The translations under genes and the position numbers were made by a program. 64,000 nucleotides of DNA from the NCBI GenBank assembly GCA_963930645.1, contig OZ005648.1, positions 268,347,830 through 268,411,829 of the forward strand, written 5' to 3'. Shown here in pieces: positions 10,401 to 20,140 of this stretch (position 1 is the first letter of the stretch; every line of letters begins with the position of its first letter). Origin of the DNA: Salticus scenicus. Its lineage: Eukaryota; Arthropoda; Arachnida; Araneae; Salticidae. A model generated the notes under the pieces. The model did not search any database. It had not been told where the DNA came from and worked only from the letters and a program-made list of their open reading frames with translations.

Positions 10401-12792
10401 GTGTTGTACTACTGGTCTCTTTAATAACCGGGTGATGAGGTAAGTAATTACCATAAGAGTTCACTTTGGTGGCAGGAACTTCTTCTATGATCCCCTCATT
10501 CAACCAGTCCATAAATATATTTTCATACTTTTCGTACATGTTCTTAGATAATAACTTAGAAGTTGTACTTTCCAAACGTCTTACAGCCAAACTCAAGTTA
10601 TCTGGTAATACAGATGTGTCGTCAGCCCAAGGAAGACAAATTTCGTAACGACCATCCTTGTTAATTTTTACTGTCTCTAAAAAATGTTCCTTTGTTTGAC
10701 GGTCAATCTCACTTTTAGATTTCTTTTCTATAGTATCTGTTATTCCGATCAAGTCCAATCTCCATAAGTTTGAGATATCAGCTTCATTTACGAACAAAGA
10801 CGTCACCATCATTGCTAAATTATCTGTTGAGACTTCGGTGTGAGGCGCCTTGCCCATCAATGTCCAACCGAGGTATGTTTCTATGGCAACAAGACCAGAT
10901 GTCAGTACTTTTCTTTTGCCAGTTAACATCTTTCCCATAATATCTGCACCAATCAATATTTCGATAACTTCACGGCAATGACTTACATCAGATAATTCGA
11001 TTCCATATTCTTTCAACTCTTTAATCCACGGACCATTAGTGACCGGTTGAATGTTTTCACATATAGTAATTTGATCCATCACTTCAAAATTACAGGTGAA
11101 CTTCTCCTTCATATCCTTAACCTTTATTCTATAACAATTATGTTGGCATTCCTTTGTTGTAACTCCGCCAAACAATGAATGCATCATTTTTTCTTGACGA
11201 ATGGGAGTATAATTCATCTCTTCTGCTATACTTTTCAAAATATAAGATTTTTGGGATGCTGAATCTAACAATAAACGAACTGTTTTTTGCTTGTTTTCGG
11301 AGATGAGTTTCACTTTTAAGGTTTGAAGGAATACTTTAGCACTTTGCTTATTAAAATTTGTCATGTTTATTTCACTACTGACTGAATTTTCTTCAACCTT
11401 TTCTTGTGCAGTTTTACCTTGAGAATCACGCAAATCGCACATCAAAGGCACATGCTTCTTAGAACAGATAATGCATCTTAAAACTGCTCGACATTTTTTC
11501 ACTGTATGATTAGGTAACAAACAAGCGAAGCAGCAATTTTTATCCTTTACAATCTTTTGTATCTCAGTTAAACTCAATTTTCGAGCTGAAAAGCATTCAG
11601 AGCTCAAATGTTTGCCTTGGCAAAAAATGCATACTCTTTTGAAATCTAAAGCAGAAGACGTTGTCAATAAACCTGCCGCTGTCGATATTTTATTTCGCAT
11701 ATAGTCTGCACTTGCACTGTTTTTCCTTTTAGAATATTTATTATCTTCACGCTTTGTCAAACCGAAGCCCGCTACAGCTAAAGATATTCTCTCTTCACCT
11801 TCTACTTCCGTTTTCAAAAAATGCATCAGATTATTCAACCTTCCTTTAGCATCCGTATTAGAAGAAGAGAGATTCGAGCGATTCCAGGCCTTCAAAAAGT
11901 CTGCTGGGAAACAAGACTCAACCATAGGGTATAAAATGGAGGCATATTTATCAGTGGTAACACCTAATGTTTCTAGCGCCCGTAAATATGACTCAAGCTT
12001 ATCATATAATGAAGTTAATGCAAATCTACCTTTTGTTTGCACAGATATTATCAATTTCAATAACTCACGTACATACACTTCTACTAGAATATCTTCCCTG
12101 CCAAAACGAGCCTTTAAACTTTCCACTGCCTTTGAATAATTGGCGCCAGTTGGCGGGAAACTTTCAACAACTTCTCTTGCACGTGAACCAGCGATTGTTG
12201 CTTGTACTAAATACTGGAACTTGTCCTCTGGGGCAATCTCATCATCTTTATCGATTTGTTCAAATTGGCTCCAAAAAGGCAACCAATCCTTAATTTCTCC
12301 GCCAAATTTCCTGAATTCCAGCTTAGGTAAAGTAAATTTTCGTCTCATAGTACTATTTTCATAATTACTTAAAATAGCATCAGTTTGAATTTGCCCAGAT
12401 GATTGTATTCTCGCCAATTCTAAATCATGATTCAATCTTAATTTCTCTTTCTCCAGTTCTGCTTCTTTTTCCAGCTTTAATGCCTCAGCTTCTTTTTCTA
12501 GCTTTAACTTCTCAAGTTCTTTTTCTTTTTCAGCTTGTTCTTGTTTTTCTTCTTTCAAAGCTTGTTCTTGTTTTTCTTCTTTCAAAGCTTGTTTTTCTTC
12601 TTTCAATTTTCTTTCCGCTATAGCATTTTCTAAGATATCCTGAACAAAGTCGGGATCCTTCTCATACTCTTTACTATTTAAAATCAGCTCCTTTAAGCTT
12701 GCTATTGTGAACGTCGAAGGCAATGTCTCTCCAATCTCTTCGGCTACCCACTTCAAATCTTCTTTTTTAAACCCTTTAACGGTTTTAAACAT
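7423..12792 (-). CDS. BEL/Pao Gag-Pol polyprotein, 1789 aa, intact
   Basis: A single uninterrupted frame. An N-terminal Lys/Glu-rich coiled coil (about 65-125) precedes a BEL-type Gag domain (about 150-350). Zinc-knuckle-like cysteines begin at CIFCQGKH (about 385-450). The aspartyl protease has the LLLDSAS motif near 510. The reverse transcriptase (about 790-960) has VFDAS and a catalytic FYVDN rather than YVDD. RNase H follows with TFVDGSKDAY (about 1089) and WSDSSTVLAW (about 1163). The integrase has an HHCC zinc finger (about 1389-1427), catalytic Asp in GIDMAGP (about 1453) and YCDNGTNF (about 1516), and Glu in WWGGFWERL (about 1563). The C-terminal chromodomain-like DUF5641 region ends in RPIQRLYPLEV. 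The order is that of the BEL/Pao family. The start is the only Met preceding all domains, 76 nt from the 5' LTR. Residue numbers are estimates. Confidence 0.97.
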   Translation of the reverse strand: MFKTVKGFKKEDLKWVAEEIGETLPSTFTIASLKELILNSKEYEKDPDFVQDILENAIAERKLKEEKQALKEEKQEQALKEEKQEQAEKEKELEKLKLEKEAEALKLEKEAELEKEKLRLNHDLELARIQSSGQIQTDAILSNYENSTMRRKFTLPKLEFRKFGGEIKDWLPFWSQFEQIDKDDEIAPEDKFQYLVQATIAGSRAREVVESFPPTGANYSKAVESLKARFGREDILVEVYVRELLKLIISVQTKGRFALTSLYDKLESYLRALETLGVTTDKYASILYPMVESCFPADFLKAWNRSNLSSSNTDAKGRLNNLMHFLKTEVEGEERISLAVAGFGLTKREDNKYSKRKNSASADYMRNKISTAAGLLTTSSALDFKRVCIFCQGKHLSSECFSARKLSLTEIQKIVKDKNCCFACLLPNHTVKKCRAVLRCIICSKKHVPLMCDLRDSQGKTAQEKVEENSVSSEINMTNFNKQSAKVFLQTLKVKLISENKQKTVRLLLDSASQKSYILKSIAEEMNYTPIRQEKMMHSLFGGVTTKECQHNCYRIKVKDMKEKFTCNFEVMDQITICENIQPVTNGPWIKELKEYGIELSDVSHCREVIEILIGADIMGKMLTGKRKVLTSGLVAIETYLGWTLMGKAPHTEVSTDNLAMMVTSLFVNEADISNLWRLDLIGITDTIEKKSKSEIDRQTKEHFLETVKINKDGRYEICLPWADDTSVLPDNLSLAVRRLESTTSKLLSKNMYEKYENIFMDWLNEGIIEEVPATKVNSYGNYLPHHPVIKETSSTTPIRPVFDASAKLANHPSLNQCLQCGPNLIELIPDILLRFRERKFGVTADIRKAFLQISICEKDRDFLRFLWWKDLKEKKLKVFRHARVVFGVKCSPFLLSSVIEYHINNSANFEESFKQRLLHSFYVDNVATSVHSEEDLKRFISDSKKIMANGGFDLRQWEYTGDHDETSNQKETQVLGLIWDKVSDTLKVNMKWLNDFNTERITKRSMLSAVHKIFDPFGFTAPVMLYPKLMLQRAWKLGINWDDEITGDLQKEFLLWFQELKYLNDVKIPRHIQITPENLHACTIHTFVDGSKDAYAAVVFLRIEKEDQGEIILLAAKSRVAPLKNTTVPRMELLAATIGARLAKTVVDALGWQEMKRYYWSDSSTVLAWISRNESWSVFVRNRVQEIQKLSSPSSWKHIPSEKNPADLPSRGCKAKQLALIRWWEGPHWMKDSAEFRNHMNTSDEDWNEEEIQKERSKSTCMLTKPEFPSNNNWYYRYFSSYEKIIRLVAWILRFKHNCLNPDKKSKGELTATEFREAEIKTLRMVQKESFSSESVERLKTLQTCKDEQDVIRLKTKITYRKDSEDFLHPIILPSKHEVVKRLIFYIHVKNCHAGLQILLNLLRERYWILNGRKSVKLVLASCVICKRFNSRALWTSSAPLPENRVKDSAVFQITGIDMAGPLYLKNDKKSWILIFTCAIYRAVHLELVTSASTDAFLMGLRRFVARRGRCSVIYCDNGTNFVGAANYLRSLDWQCIQKYGSVNSIDWKFNPPTAAWWGGFWERLIRVIKDLLKRVLGRACLTYEEMTTLLAEVESVVNSRPLTYLSEDATVKPISPSMFLQDVHEIQLPDVDAVEQNSLSKRLRYRQSLLRALRDRFRSEYLGALIQRANRKQSEKGIAVGDIVLIGSDNKKRIHWPLGRITELIPGKDKKVRLVKVQTSQHELLRPIQRLYPLEVTSSNNSSKLKEAYHSKETSAQTVKPVVTSEEEPVRYSKAGRRIKVPERLMY

Positions 12793-12841
12793 CTTTTTAA
12801 CCTTAATATAATCAAAATAATTTTACTTCACTTGAACGGTC

Positions 12842-12859
12842 CTGTCGCTATGGACTCCA
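12842..12859 (-). promoter_or_regulatory. Candidate primer-binding site
   Basis: Reading the minus strand, nine bases after the 5' LTR comes TGGAGTCCATAGCGACAG. A TGG start is expected for a site pairing with a tRNA 3' CCA. I could not match it to a particular tRNA. Confidence 0.5.
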
Positions 12860-12868
12860 ATATTTTTA

Positions 12869-13359
12869 TGTAAAGCAACGGAATAAGCACCGCAAATCCC
12901 TAGCTTTTCTCTTACTAAATTAAACTGTATGAAAGCGGACGCCTATACTACTTATTTACACTTTAAAGTTATTAAAGTAGCATCTTTTATGCTCGTATAA
13001 TAATTCCCTATAACGTTAAACATAGTAAAATTATTCCTACGGTAAAAAGTAGTTCACTAAAATTAAAAACTCAAACTATATGAAAAAATGCAACTAACAT
13101 CGTTGCTAACTTTATTCTATTTTATTTCTTGAATTAAAAAAAAAAACAAAACTGTGGATGCCACGCGCATCACATAATCTTTACATTTTTAACAAATTTT
13201 ACAGATAGCACGCGCTCATATTTTACATAAAAATTAAAGCATTAAATTCATTTAACTCTTTTTTTTCTTTGACATATGGTTCAGCACGTGCTTACAAAAA
13301 TAGAGGATAAATAATAAACAAATTTATACACTGAAATTGAAAATGGCTCAGTTATAACA
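12869..13359 (-). repeat. 5' LTR of the BEL/Pao element
   Basis: 491 bp, apparently identical to 6875-7365, followed by the target duplicate GTATT at 13360-13364. It should carry the promoter and polyadenylation signals; I do not assign a TATA box. Confidence 0.95.
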
Positions 13360-14075
13360 GTATTACAAAATTGGGTCTCAAGCGTTTTGTACTACGTAGA
13401 ACAGGTACACATTGGCGATATAAAATAAACTATATCTAAATAAATCTTGCAAGCCCCATAGGTTTGTAACCTGGGTCTAAAACTAGACCATCTAGGGTAT
13501 AATTAAAACTCTCTCTCATAGTTATTGACTCATGGCTTATAGAGTAATTTACCATCAAATTTGACCTTTTTTTGAAAATTTTCAACTTTGAGACCGTTTA
13601 TCTACTAAAGCCAAGAGTGACCCATGCAATTTTAAATATTTTTAAATTCTGTACTAAGGTGTGTAATTAACCCCATAATTATTTCTATGGGGCACTCATG
13701 GCCTTAGCAGATATTCAGACTGAAAACATGGAAAAAATCAACGAAAACTGCACTTTTGAATGACCCTGGCCTTTAAAGCCATGAATGACCCACCAAACTG
13801 TTTATGCTAAAATGTACTTAGTATCAAGTAGTATCCGTATTTAAAAAAATTGACATGGGTCACTCATGGCTTTAGGAGTAAAATGATATTAAAATGGCAC
13901 CATTTATTTACGGCCTCAAACTTCGACCCCCTCTCTAGGTCGAACAAATCAAATTCAGAAAAAATTAAATTTCACTTTTTCTTATCACAGTACTACTAAC
14001 ACATCCTGAAAGTTTCGGAAAAATTGAAGATGTCAACTATCAAAAGTGTCCAACTTTTAAAAAAATGACTCTTAA

Positions 14076-14268
14076 TAACAAATTAGACCAAAAGCAAATG
14101 TATCAAAGCGGAATGAGGGTCACCTAGGGAGTAGGGCATTTCATTCATTCTGCGAGCCGAGCGATCGACAGACTTTATTTCTCTTAAAGTAGAAATTTGA
14201 GAGGGCAAATATATAATGGGGAACTGAGTAGAGTCCGCTTATGCCAACTATAGTTGGCATAAGTGTAT
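14076..14268 (+). repeat. Family B tail, right part of the split copy
   Basis: Shows the B tail order: GGGCATTTCATTCATTCTG, GAGCGATCGACAGAC, then ATAATGGGGAACTGAG and TATGCCAACTA. It completes the copy whose left part ends at 3866. A small extra palindrome, CCAACTATAGTTGG, lies at its end. Confidence 0.65.
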
Positions 14269-14689
14269 AAACTGTAGTTTATACATTTAAAACTTTTCAA
14301 ATGTTAAATATATATATATATATATATATAATAACAACATATTGTAGATCGCGCACGCGGGTCACTTGCTGATTACTACCTCTATAGTTACAATAGGAGA
14401 CGCCATTTACTTGTTACAGAAATTCAGCAAGCACGTCCCATTGTTTGGCGAGAAACGCAATATCTATATCTCACCAAACTGAAGTAATGCTATCAGAAAG
14501 CAACGTGAGATCAGACTAAACTTCAGTGCTAATCTACCTACAGAGAAATTCAATTTGAAATAGCACAAAATAGATAAGATTGGATGCATTTGTTTTTGTC
14601 ATCAATATCAATCAGAAGGATGTTCGGTTGGGAACAGCTGGTCTAGATAATACAAATTTATTACTATTCTGAGAAAAAAAAAAAAAAAT
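14269..14689. other. No gene seen
   Basis: AT-rich, with a (TA)n tract at about 14311-14331. Nothing recognised. Confidence 0.5.
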
Positions 14690-14945
14690 GTAATATTAAA
14701 TATTATGTATTTTAATTTGACATTGAATATGAAGATCTCTATAACATTTTTCTGCTTTTGTATTGTGTTATGCACCAATATTCGTATTCAGTGAAAAGTA
14801 ATGCAGCGTATAAGCAGGCAGAGCACCGCAAGGGTTAATATGTGAAGCGAGCCGGAGAGAGGCGAAGCTTCCCTCGGGAGCTGGTGAGTAGGTGGCAGAG
14901 TCCCCTAGTTTAAATAAATAAAAATAAGAATTTTAAAGCTATTAT
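14690..14945 (+). repeat. SINE-like retroposon S1, copy 2
   Basis: Matches 550-790 throughout, including TATTCAGTGAA, the GCAGAGCACCGC block and an A-rich end (AAATAAATAAAAATAAG). Confidence 0.5.
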
Positions 14946-15720
14946 GACGCCAAGTTTCACCAGAAATTTTTTATGATACAGGTCTAACTTTTCTTTTTCT
15001 TTAATACACGTATATAAAGAAATGTTTCTAAATGTTAAAGAATAAAATAAAAGTTGGGAGTCTTATTTTTATCGGCATGAGCTTGAAATTGCAAACTCAA
15101 AAGAAAAATATCAGGAAAAAAAAAAAATAAATAAAGGTATAGTTCAAATGTGCACTCATTCCTTCAGCTTGAATAAAGTTTTCATACCTGTACGTAACAT
15201 AATTTTCTAGTACGTCACATACAGACCCTTTCTTTTATTAGTAACAGATAAATTTTTATCCCTTTTTTCTTCTTCACAATGTACAATTCGCTCATCAATA
15301 AATTGTTTTTCAACAATATGAATATATTGGTGGTTTTGCACCGAAGAAATGGTAAGAGAAATAATGCAAGCATGCTTTTATGATACTCGTATTTATTTCT
15401 TTTTCCTTCTTCATCCTCCATTATGCGTATTTTTAAAGTAAAATAAGTGTAAAAGTGTAAATAGAGCAAAATAAACTCTATATTAACCAATAGATTTTGA
15501 AATGAAATGATTTCAAATAATGACGCTGTACTACAGCTAACGAATTTTTAAGACTTATTTTTGGATTTAAATTTTCAAGTCGATATTTAATTAATAGAAA
15601 AAAAAATAAGGTAATGGCATCAGTATCATCAATACTTGAAAAATCTCCCTAGCTAAACGTACATAAATATCACCTTTTTCTTTTCACATCTAAATGTTTT
15701 ATTATATACCAGCCGCCTTT
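14946..15720. other. No gene seen
   Basis: AT-rich with short poly-A runs; no splice-bracketed reading frame or recognised repeat. Confidence 0.5.
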
Positions 15721-15724
15721 GGCT

Positions 15725-16175
15725 ACCAGCTGGTTCGCGATCCTTGAAAAATCCGACTTTACGAAACTCCCGCTCGGTGGCAACTGCGGCGCCTTCTTCT
15801 CGTTTCAGATCCTACTTATTGACATATAGTGCAAACAGCTTTATTGAAAAATTTAACCGCAATAAATTCCGCCCCGTAGCGCCCTATTCCCGTTTCAATA
15901 TCTGAAACAGCCTGTTCGCTTACCGTGTTATGATCTTTCAAAACTGACTTTAGCAAAGTTCTGCTCGGTGGCGCCTTATCCCGGTTTTAGAACTTACAAC
16001 AGCTTACTCGCTCATAGCGCAAATAACTTTAAAAATTTTAACTGTAGCAAATTTCCGCTCTGTTGCGACTAAATGGCCGCTTTACGTTTCATGATTTGAA
16101 ACAGCCTGTTCGCTCACCATGTAAATGACCTTTGAAAATTCTGATCGTGGCAAATCTGCAACCCTGTGGAGCCTA
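15725..16175. repeat. Diverged satellite, about five units of about 95-105 bp
   Basis: Units share (G/A)CAGCCTGTTCGCT-ACC, a CCTTGAAAAATTC-GAC-like segment, GCAAA-TTCCGCTC-GT and CCCGTTTCA-ATCTGAAAC. It is GC-richer than its flanks. Divergence between neighbouring units is high, so the array is old. Confidence 0.7.
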
Positions 16176-16199
16176 CGGTCTCCCAATCTTCTCCATATA

Positions 16200-16735
16200 A
16201 GTAATTTACTGATAATCAGAATTGGGGATATTGAATTATTAAAATGTCAAAGCGCCCTCTGACGACATATATTTGCAATATGTACTCTTCAATTTCAATG
16301 ACTTTTAAAATAATATTTTACCTATGAAATTATGTTAATTAGAGGCTGAGATACAAAGGTAATATAAGCATTGTTATATATATATATATATTGTGGACAT
16401 TTATAATTTTACTTATAAAAAGTATCATCAGATGAGCGCAATGCTGCTCCTTGCTAATGTACTATATAAATCTAAATAGAATAAAAAAATAACTTCAACA
16501 AATGTAACTGAAGAGCAGCGAAAATCCGTAATATTTCAAATGATGTGTATAAGTAATTTAAGCACAATTAGAATTCTAGATTTTTAATTATTAAAATATC
16601 AAAGCGCCCTCTGGCGACAGAGATTTGCAAGATATACTCATCAATTCTAATTCAAATAACTTTTTAAATGATATATTACTTATGAAGTTATGTTAATTAG
16701 AAGCTGAGATACAAAGGTAATATAAACATTTTTAT
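16200..16735. repeat. Two-unit tandem repeat, about 345-bp period
   Basis: 16200-16375 and 16548-16735 share AAAGCGCCCTCTG-CGAC, GAAATTATGTTAATTAGA and GCTGAGATACAAAGGTAAT. A reverse-oriented relative lies at about 55125-55240 inside a Helitron. Confidence 0.75.
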
Positions 16736-16944
16736 AAAAAGATTTGTGTCTAATTTATCCATGGTTTTCTCCAAAACTTGCGTAATTCCGGGCTATATAA
16801 CGTTAAAAATCCTTAGTACGAAAAGTGAGCGAAAATTGGAATTCGAAACTCTGCAAAATATAAAAGAATAAAGAAGTTCTGGGTTTTCTGTTGTTTTCTT
16901 CGAAACTCCCGTTCCTTTTCTACATTTTGAAATGAGGATTTTAT

Positions 16945-17405
16945 ACATATGTATCCCCTTTAATAATCATTGCAGTACAAAACTATTTATATCAAATTCA
17001 TTGTTTTGAAGAGATGTTACAAGGGATGCATCACAAGACATACTTTCCTTTTTGAAATTTTAAAGTTGCCCTCCCTAGCGGCATTAGTATTACCCCCTTG
17101 CCCGAGCCCCAAACATTTTTGGGCAAAGTATGTCTTGTGATACATCCCTGGAAACTTCTTTTCAAGACAATGAATTTGATATAAACAGTTTTGTCCTGCA
17201 ATGATTATTAAAGGGGATACATAAGTATAAAATTCACATTTCAGAATTCTAAAAATTCATGTATCTCCCTTAATAATCATCGTAGGGCAAAACTATTTAT
17301 ATTAAATTCATTGTTTTGAAGAGACGTTCCCAGGGATGTATCACAAGACATACCTTCCTATTTGAAATTTTAAAGTTGCCCTCCCTAGCGCCCCCCTCCC
17401 CAGCC
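16945..17405. repeat. Inverted trimer of an about 150-bp repeat
   Basis: Copy 1 (about 16945-17090) and copy 3 (about 17260-17400) are direct; copy 2 (about 17120-17225) is inverted between them. Landmarks are TTAATAATCATTGCAG, TTCATTGTTTTGAAGAG, GGGATG-ATCACAAGACATA and GTTGCCCTCCCTAGCG. Confidence 0.8.
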
Positions 17406-17541
17406 CAAACTTTTTTCACCAAAAGAGGTTCCTCTCGAATTCATTGAACACGTGTTTCACCATTTTTCACAATTCCGACTCATTTTCGAGTTAGGAGGGG
17501 TGTGTGGAACTTTTAGAACACCCTGTATATATATATATATA

Positions 17542-18085
17542 CTCTATAACAAACAAACAACAACAACAAAAAGATGCACCAAGAACAAGTGGGGACAAAA
17601 ATTGGTAGATGTGATGTACATGTGGAGAAAAACAATTGATTACAGTTTCAGAAAATTTGAATGATTTAATCAAGAGAAAGGGCCTCACAAAGTAAACAAG
17701 TCAATAACGCGTTAGTCCACTTCTAGCCCTTATGTACGCAGTTATTCGGCTTGGTATTAATTGCTAGAGTTGGCAGATGTGCTCCTGTGAAGTATCGTGC
17801 CAAATTCTGTCCAATTGTTGCATTAGATTGGTAAAATCTCAAGCTGGTTGTAGGACCCTTTTTATGATGCTCCAAACGTCCTCAGAGGAAGAGAGATCCG
17901 GGGACTGAGCTCAACCCCATTGAGCCGCCTATTAAGGGTATTTGAAGTCACTGAAGTACCAGTTGCACGTAGGATCGACGATAATGATGAATTGGTGCTT
18001 GATTCCATCAAAACCTGTATGTATGTCAATTTGTGTCCAGTTTGCATTACCCCTTCTTGGTGCGTCACTTTTTTTTGTTATAGAG
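17542..18085 (-). mobile_element. Internally deleted Tc1-type element
   Basis: The ends CTCTATAACAAA and TTTGTTATAGAG are inverted and flanked by TA (17540-17541, 18086-18087), the Tc1/mariner signature. At 544 bp it is far shorter than a full Tc1 and carries only pieces of transposase. Confidence 0.7.
17690..18068 (-). pseudogene. Tc1 transposase remnant
   Basis: On the minus strand, 18068 to about 17925 encodes a helix-turn-helix-like piece (SSILRATGTSV, then TLNRRLNG). It runs almost directly into a C-terminal piece around 17917-17700 that reads SPDLSSSEDVWSIIKR and then, after stop codons, WHDTSQEHICQL and IPSRITAYIRARSG. These match the start and end of Tc1 transposases. The middle of the catalytic domain, including the first two acidic residues, is deleted. 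Several stops confirm it is dead. Confidence 0.65.
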
Positions 18086-18144
18086 TATATATAAAACGAA
18101 TTTTTACCTTCGATTTTAGCCGTCGTCTGTCAAATAAATAATTG

Positions 18145-18190
18145 AACTAGTTGACACAGGCAAACTCTGCTCAGTTCCATCATATATTTG
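18145..18190 (-). repeat. Family B tail fragment
   Basis: AACTAGTTGACACAGGC then CTCTGCTCAGTTCCATCATA matches the B tail (AACTAGTTGGCATAGGTGG...). Confidence 0.5.
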
Positions 18191-18206
18191 TCGTCATAAA
18201 TTTGTA

Positions 18207-18393
18207 CTACCCTTGTTAACGTGAACAGTTAATGTGAATTACTTTTAACATGAACTGTCTTCACAATCCCCGTCAAAATGAAGATTAGTTTAGTTATATG
18301 AAGATTAGTTACTGATAGCATGAACTACTGATAACATGAACAAATTTTTTATCCCCCTTCGAGATTCACGTTAACGTTAACGAGGTTCGACTG
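18207..18393. mobile_element. pogo/Tigger-like MITE
   Basis: The right end reads, inverted, CAGTCGAACCTCGTTAACG and is followed by TA. The left end, CTACCCTTGTTAACGTGAAC, preceded by TA, is a degraded partner. The interior is rich in AACATGAAC repeats. The end sequence resembles pogo/Tigger ends; the family call is inference. Confidence 0.4.
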
Positions 18394-19456
18394 TATAAGA
18401 TATACTATATTCATCTTAAAAGCAATGAACTTGGTCAAATTTTCTGTGACCGTCGTCAATTACAATGCCCCATCCACCATGCTACACTCACCCCCTTCGA
18501 TAACTCATAACATTTTGATGATAATTATATTAAAGCCAGCTTTGCATTTCAATTTTCATACAATTTCCATACTATTTCCAAAGCAAAAAAATCCTCATCA
18601 TTCATGTGTATGTGAAAATTTGCCCTATTATCCCATGTTAAAAAATCTTAAATTTCGTAAAACTTACAAAGTTTTCAAAGTAGAGTGTTCATAGTAAAAA
18701 AATTCCATGTTAGCATCATAGATTATTCTTTAAAACTCATCTAACATCTTTACAATGAAAGTAATCCTCATAATACACGCTTGGGGTTTACACTAGAAAA
18801 ACATATTGAGTGGAATTTTCTCACTAACAACACCACCAAAAAAATGTTATGTGAAATTTTTTTCCAAACTTAAGTGAGAAATTACATGCTTTACAATTTG
18901 CAGATTTTTTTATTATTCCTCTCCCCCTCCAACAATGACAAACACGTAAATCAAACAATTGTAAAAATCAAGCAAATGTTAAAAATGGAAGTTTGACAAC
19001 TTTTTCCCCTCTTTATCCTTCTGTGTTAAGGACCAATGTTGGTTCAATATTCAGAATCTAAATTTTTACCGGAAATGCTGAAAGAATTGCTCAATTTCTT
19101 ATCATTTAATCCGTTTCAAAACTTATTTTTAATTTGATTTTTAAGTACTCAAAGAATGCTCGGCAGAAGTGCTGTAACTGAATAAACCAAAGTTATTTCA
19201 TGTGTAATTACAATCTTCAGCTTCTACACTTCTTCATATGTTTTCTTCTTAACAAATCTTCAGCATTAAGAAAATTTTAAAATGATTACTCAATTTACCC
19301 CCCCCCCCCCCACACACACACACACATACACACACACTATATTTTTAGATCAAGAAATTCGAGAGAAGTTAAAAATAGAAGATCACAGGCTTCAAAGCAA
19401 TTGATATATTACCCAATAATATAAGAAAGCACCACAAAACTGGTGTTTTAAAGTAA
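18394..19456. other. No gene seen
   Basis: AT-rich spacer with a poly-C and CA tract at about 19300-19337. No recognised feature. Confidence 0.5.
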
Positions 19457-19671
19457 TAATTATAAAACTTTGAATAAACACCATAAAATGAAAGAAACTC
19501 ACACAATTGTTTCGGGCCGAAATAATACACGACCCTTCGTTGCCGCTTTGACTGCAGCACTCGTGCATACTTGTTGTTCGCCTGATGAAGGGTCGTGTGT
19601 TCTTTCGACCCAAAATAATTGTTGCGTGTTTATTGCATTTTATGGTATTTATTCAAAGTTTTTGTAATCAT
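19457..19671. mobile_element. Palindromic MITE with CTGATGA motif
   Basis: Arms AAACTTTGAATAAA-ACC and its complement extend to about 100 bp each. The right arm contains CCTGATGAAGGGTCGTG then TTTCGACCC; the left arm, inverted, has the same GGGTCGTG stem and ends in CGAAACAATTG. A fragment of the same family is at 32517-32600. Confidence 0.7.
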
Positions 19672-19769
19672 TACCCAATGCAACTAAAATAAAATAAAAA
19701 ACTTTTTATATACCATGTTTTTAAATTTTCTGTTGAATCGTAGCTATAGAACTGTATTAGCACTTTATC

Positions 19770-20140
19770 AGTGTGTTACTGCAGGAAATTCAAATTTGGC
19801 ATTTTGAAGTCCGTATTAGGTTGCCACTTAAAAATGTGATCAAGATTGGCAAGCTTAAAGGCAAATTAATAACAGCTTTGATTTTTTTTTTTTTTTTTTT
19901 TTTTTATTATTATTATTATTATTTAAGTAATTGTATGCAGTATAACTGGACCTCCTCACACAGACTTACATGTCAAATAAAACTGTTTCTAAACCTATTT
20001 TACATTATTTTAACAGTACATTGAATTTTATTATTTTACGCTATTCATTTTAAGGTTTAATATGCAATCTATCTTTATACTATTGAAATGCAGGGTAAGA
20101 GAAGGTCGTGTGAGTGACACACCAGATTATTATAAATATT
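19770..20140 (+). repeat. Family A2, truncated copy
   Basis: Shares TTTTGAAGT, GATCAAGATTGGCAAG, CCTCACACAGACTTACATG-TCAAATAAAACTGTT and the tail GGTCGTGTGAGTGACACACC with A2. A T/TTA tract is inserted near 19880-19925. Confidence 0.65.

Larger units (their letters stand above)
6875..13359 (-). mobile_element. Full-length BEL/Pao LTR retrotransposon
   Basis: It is 6485 bp, with 491-bp LTRs, a primer-binding-site candidate, one Gag-Pol reading frame and a polypurine tract. Both flanks carry the 5-bp target duplication GTATT (6870-6874 and 13360-13364). In the other arm of the host palindrome the same site is unoccupied, with a single AATAC at 4590-4594, giving an internal empty-site control. 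Apparently identical LTRs and an open frame indicate a recent insertion. There is no env-like frame after pol. Confidence 0.97.
3871..14071. mobile_element. Large foldback (palindromic) element C with nested BEL insertion
   Basis: The left arm 3871-5394 is the reverse complement of the right arm, 5966-6874 plus 13365-14071, around a loop of about 570 bp (5395-5965). The outer ends are GAGCCATTTTTT and AAAAAATGACTC, each flanked by TTAA (3867-3870, 14072-14075). The inner ends carry hairpin heads, ACTTTCCGAACACTATAG to GAGGAAAGT. Arms hold tandem units of about 180 bp with TACAGGGACACAAAG and GCGTTTAGATGCTATCG. Without the BEL element it is about 3.7 kb. No transposase is visible. A TTAA flank fits piggyBac- or Kolobok-type mobilisation but may be chance in AT-rich DNA. 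Confidence 0.8.

Noticed and set aside
7664..12623. Plus-strand frames inside the BEL element
   Set aside because: Antisense to the intact Gag-Pol; no independent signals.
15725..16175. CRISPR-like array
   Set aside because: Units are diverged along their whole length with no constant-repeat/variable-spacer pattern, and the genome is eukaryotic.
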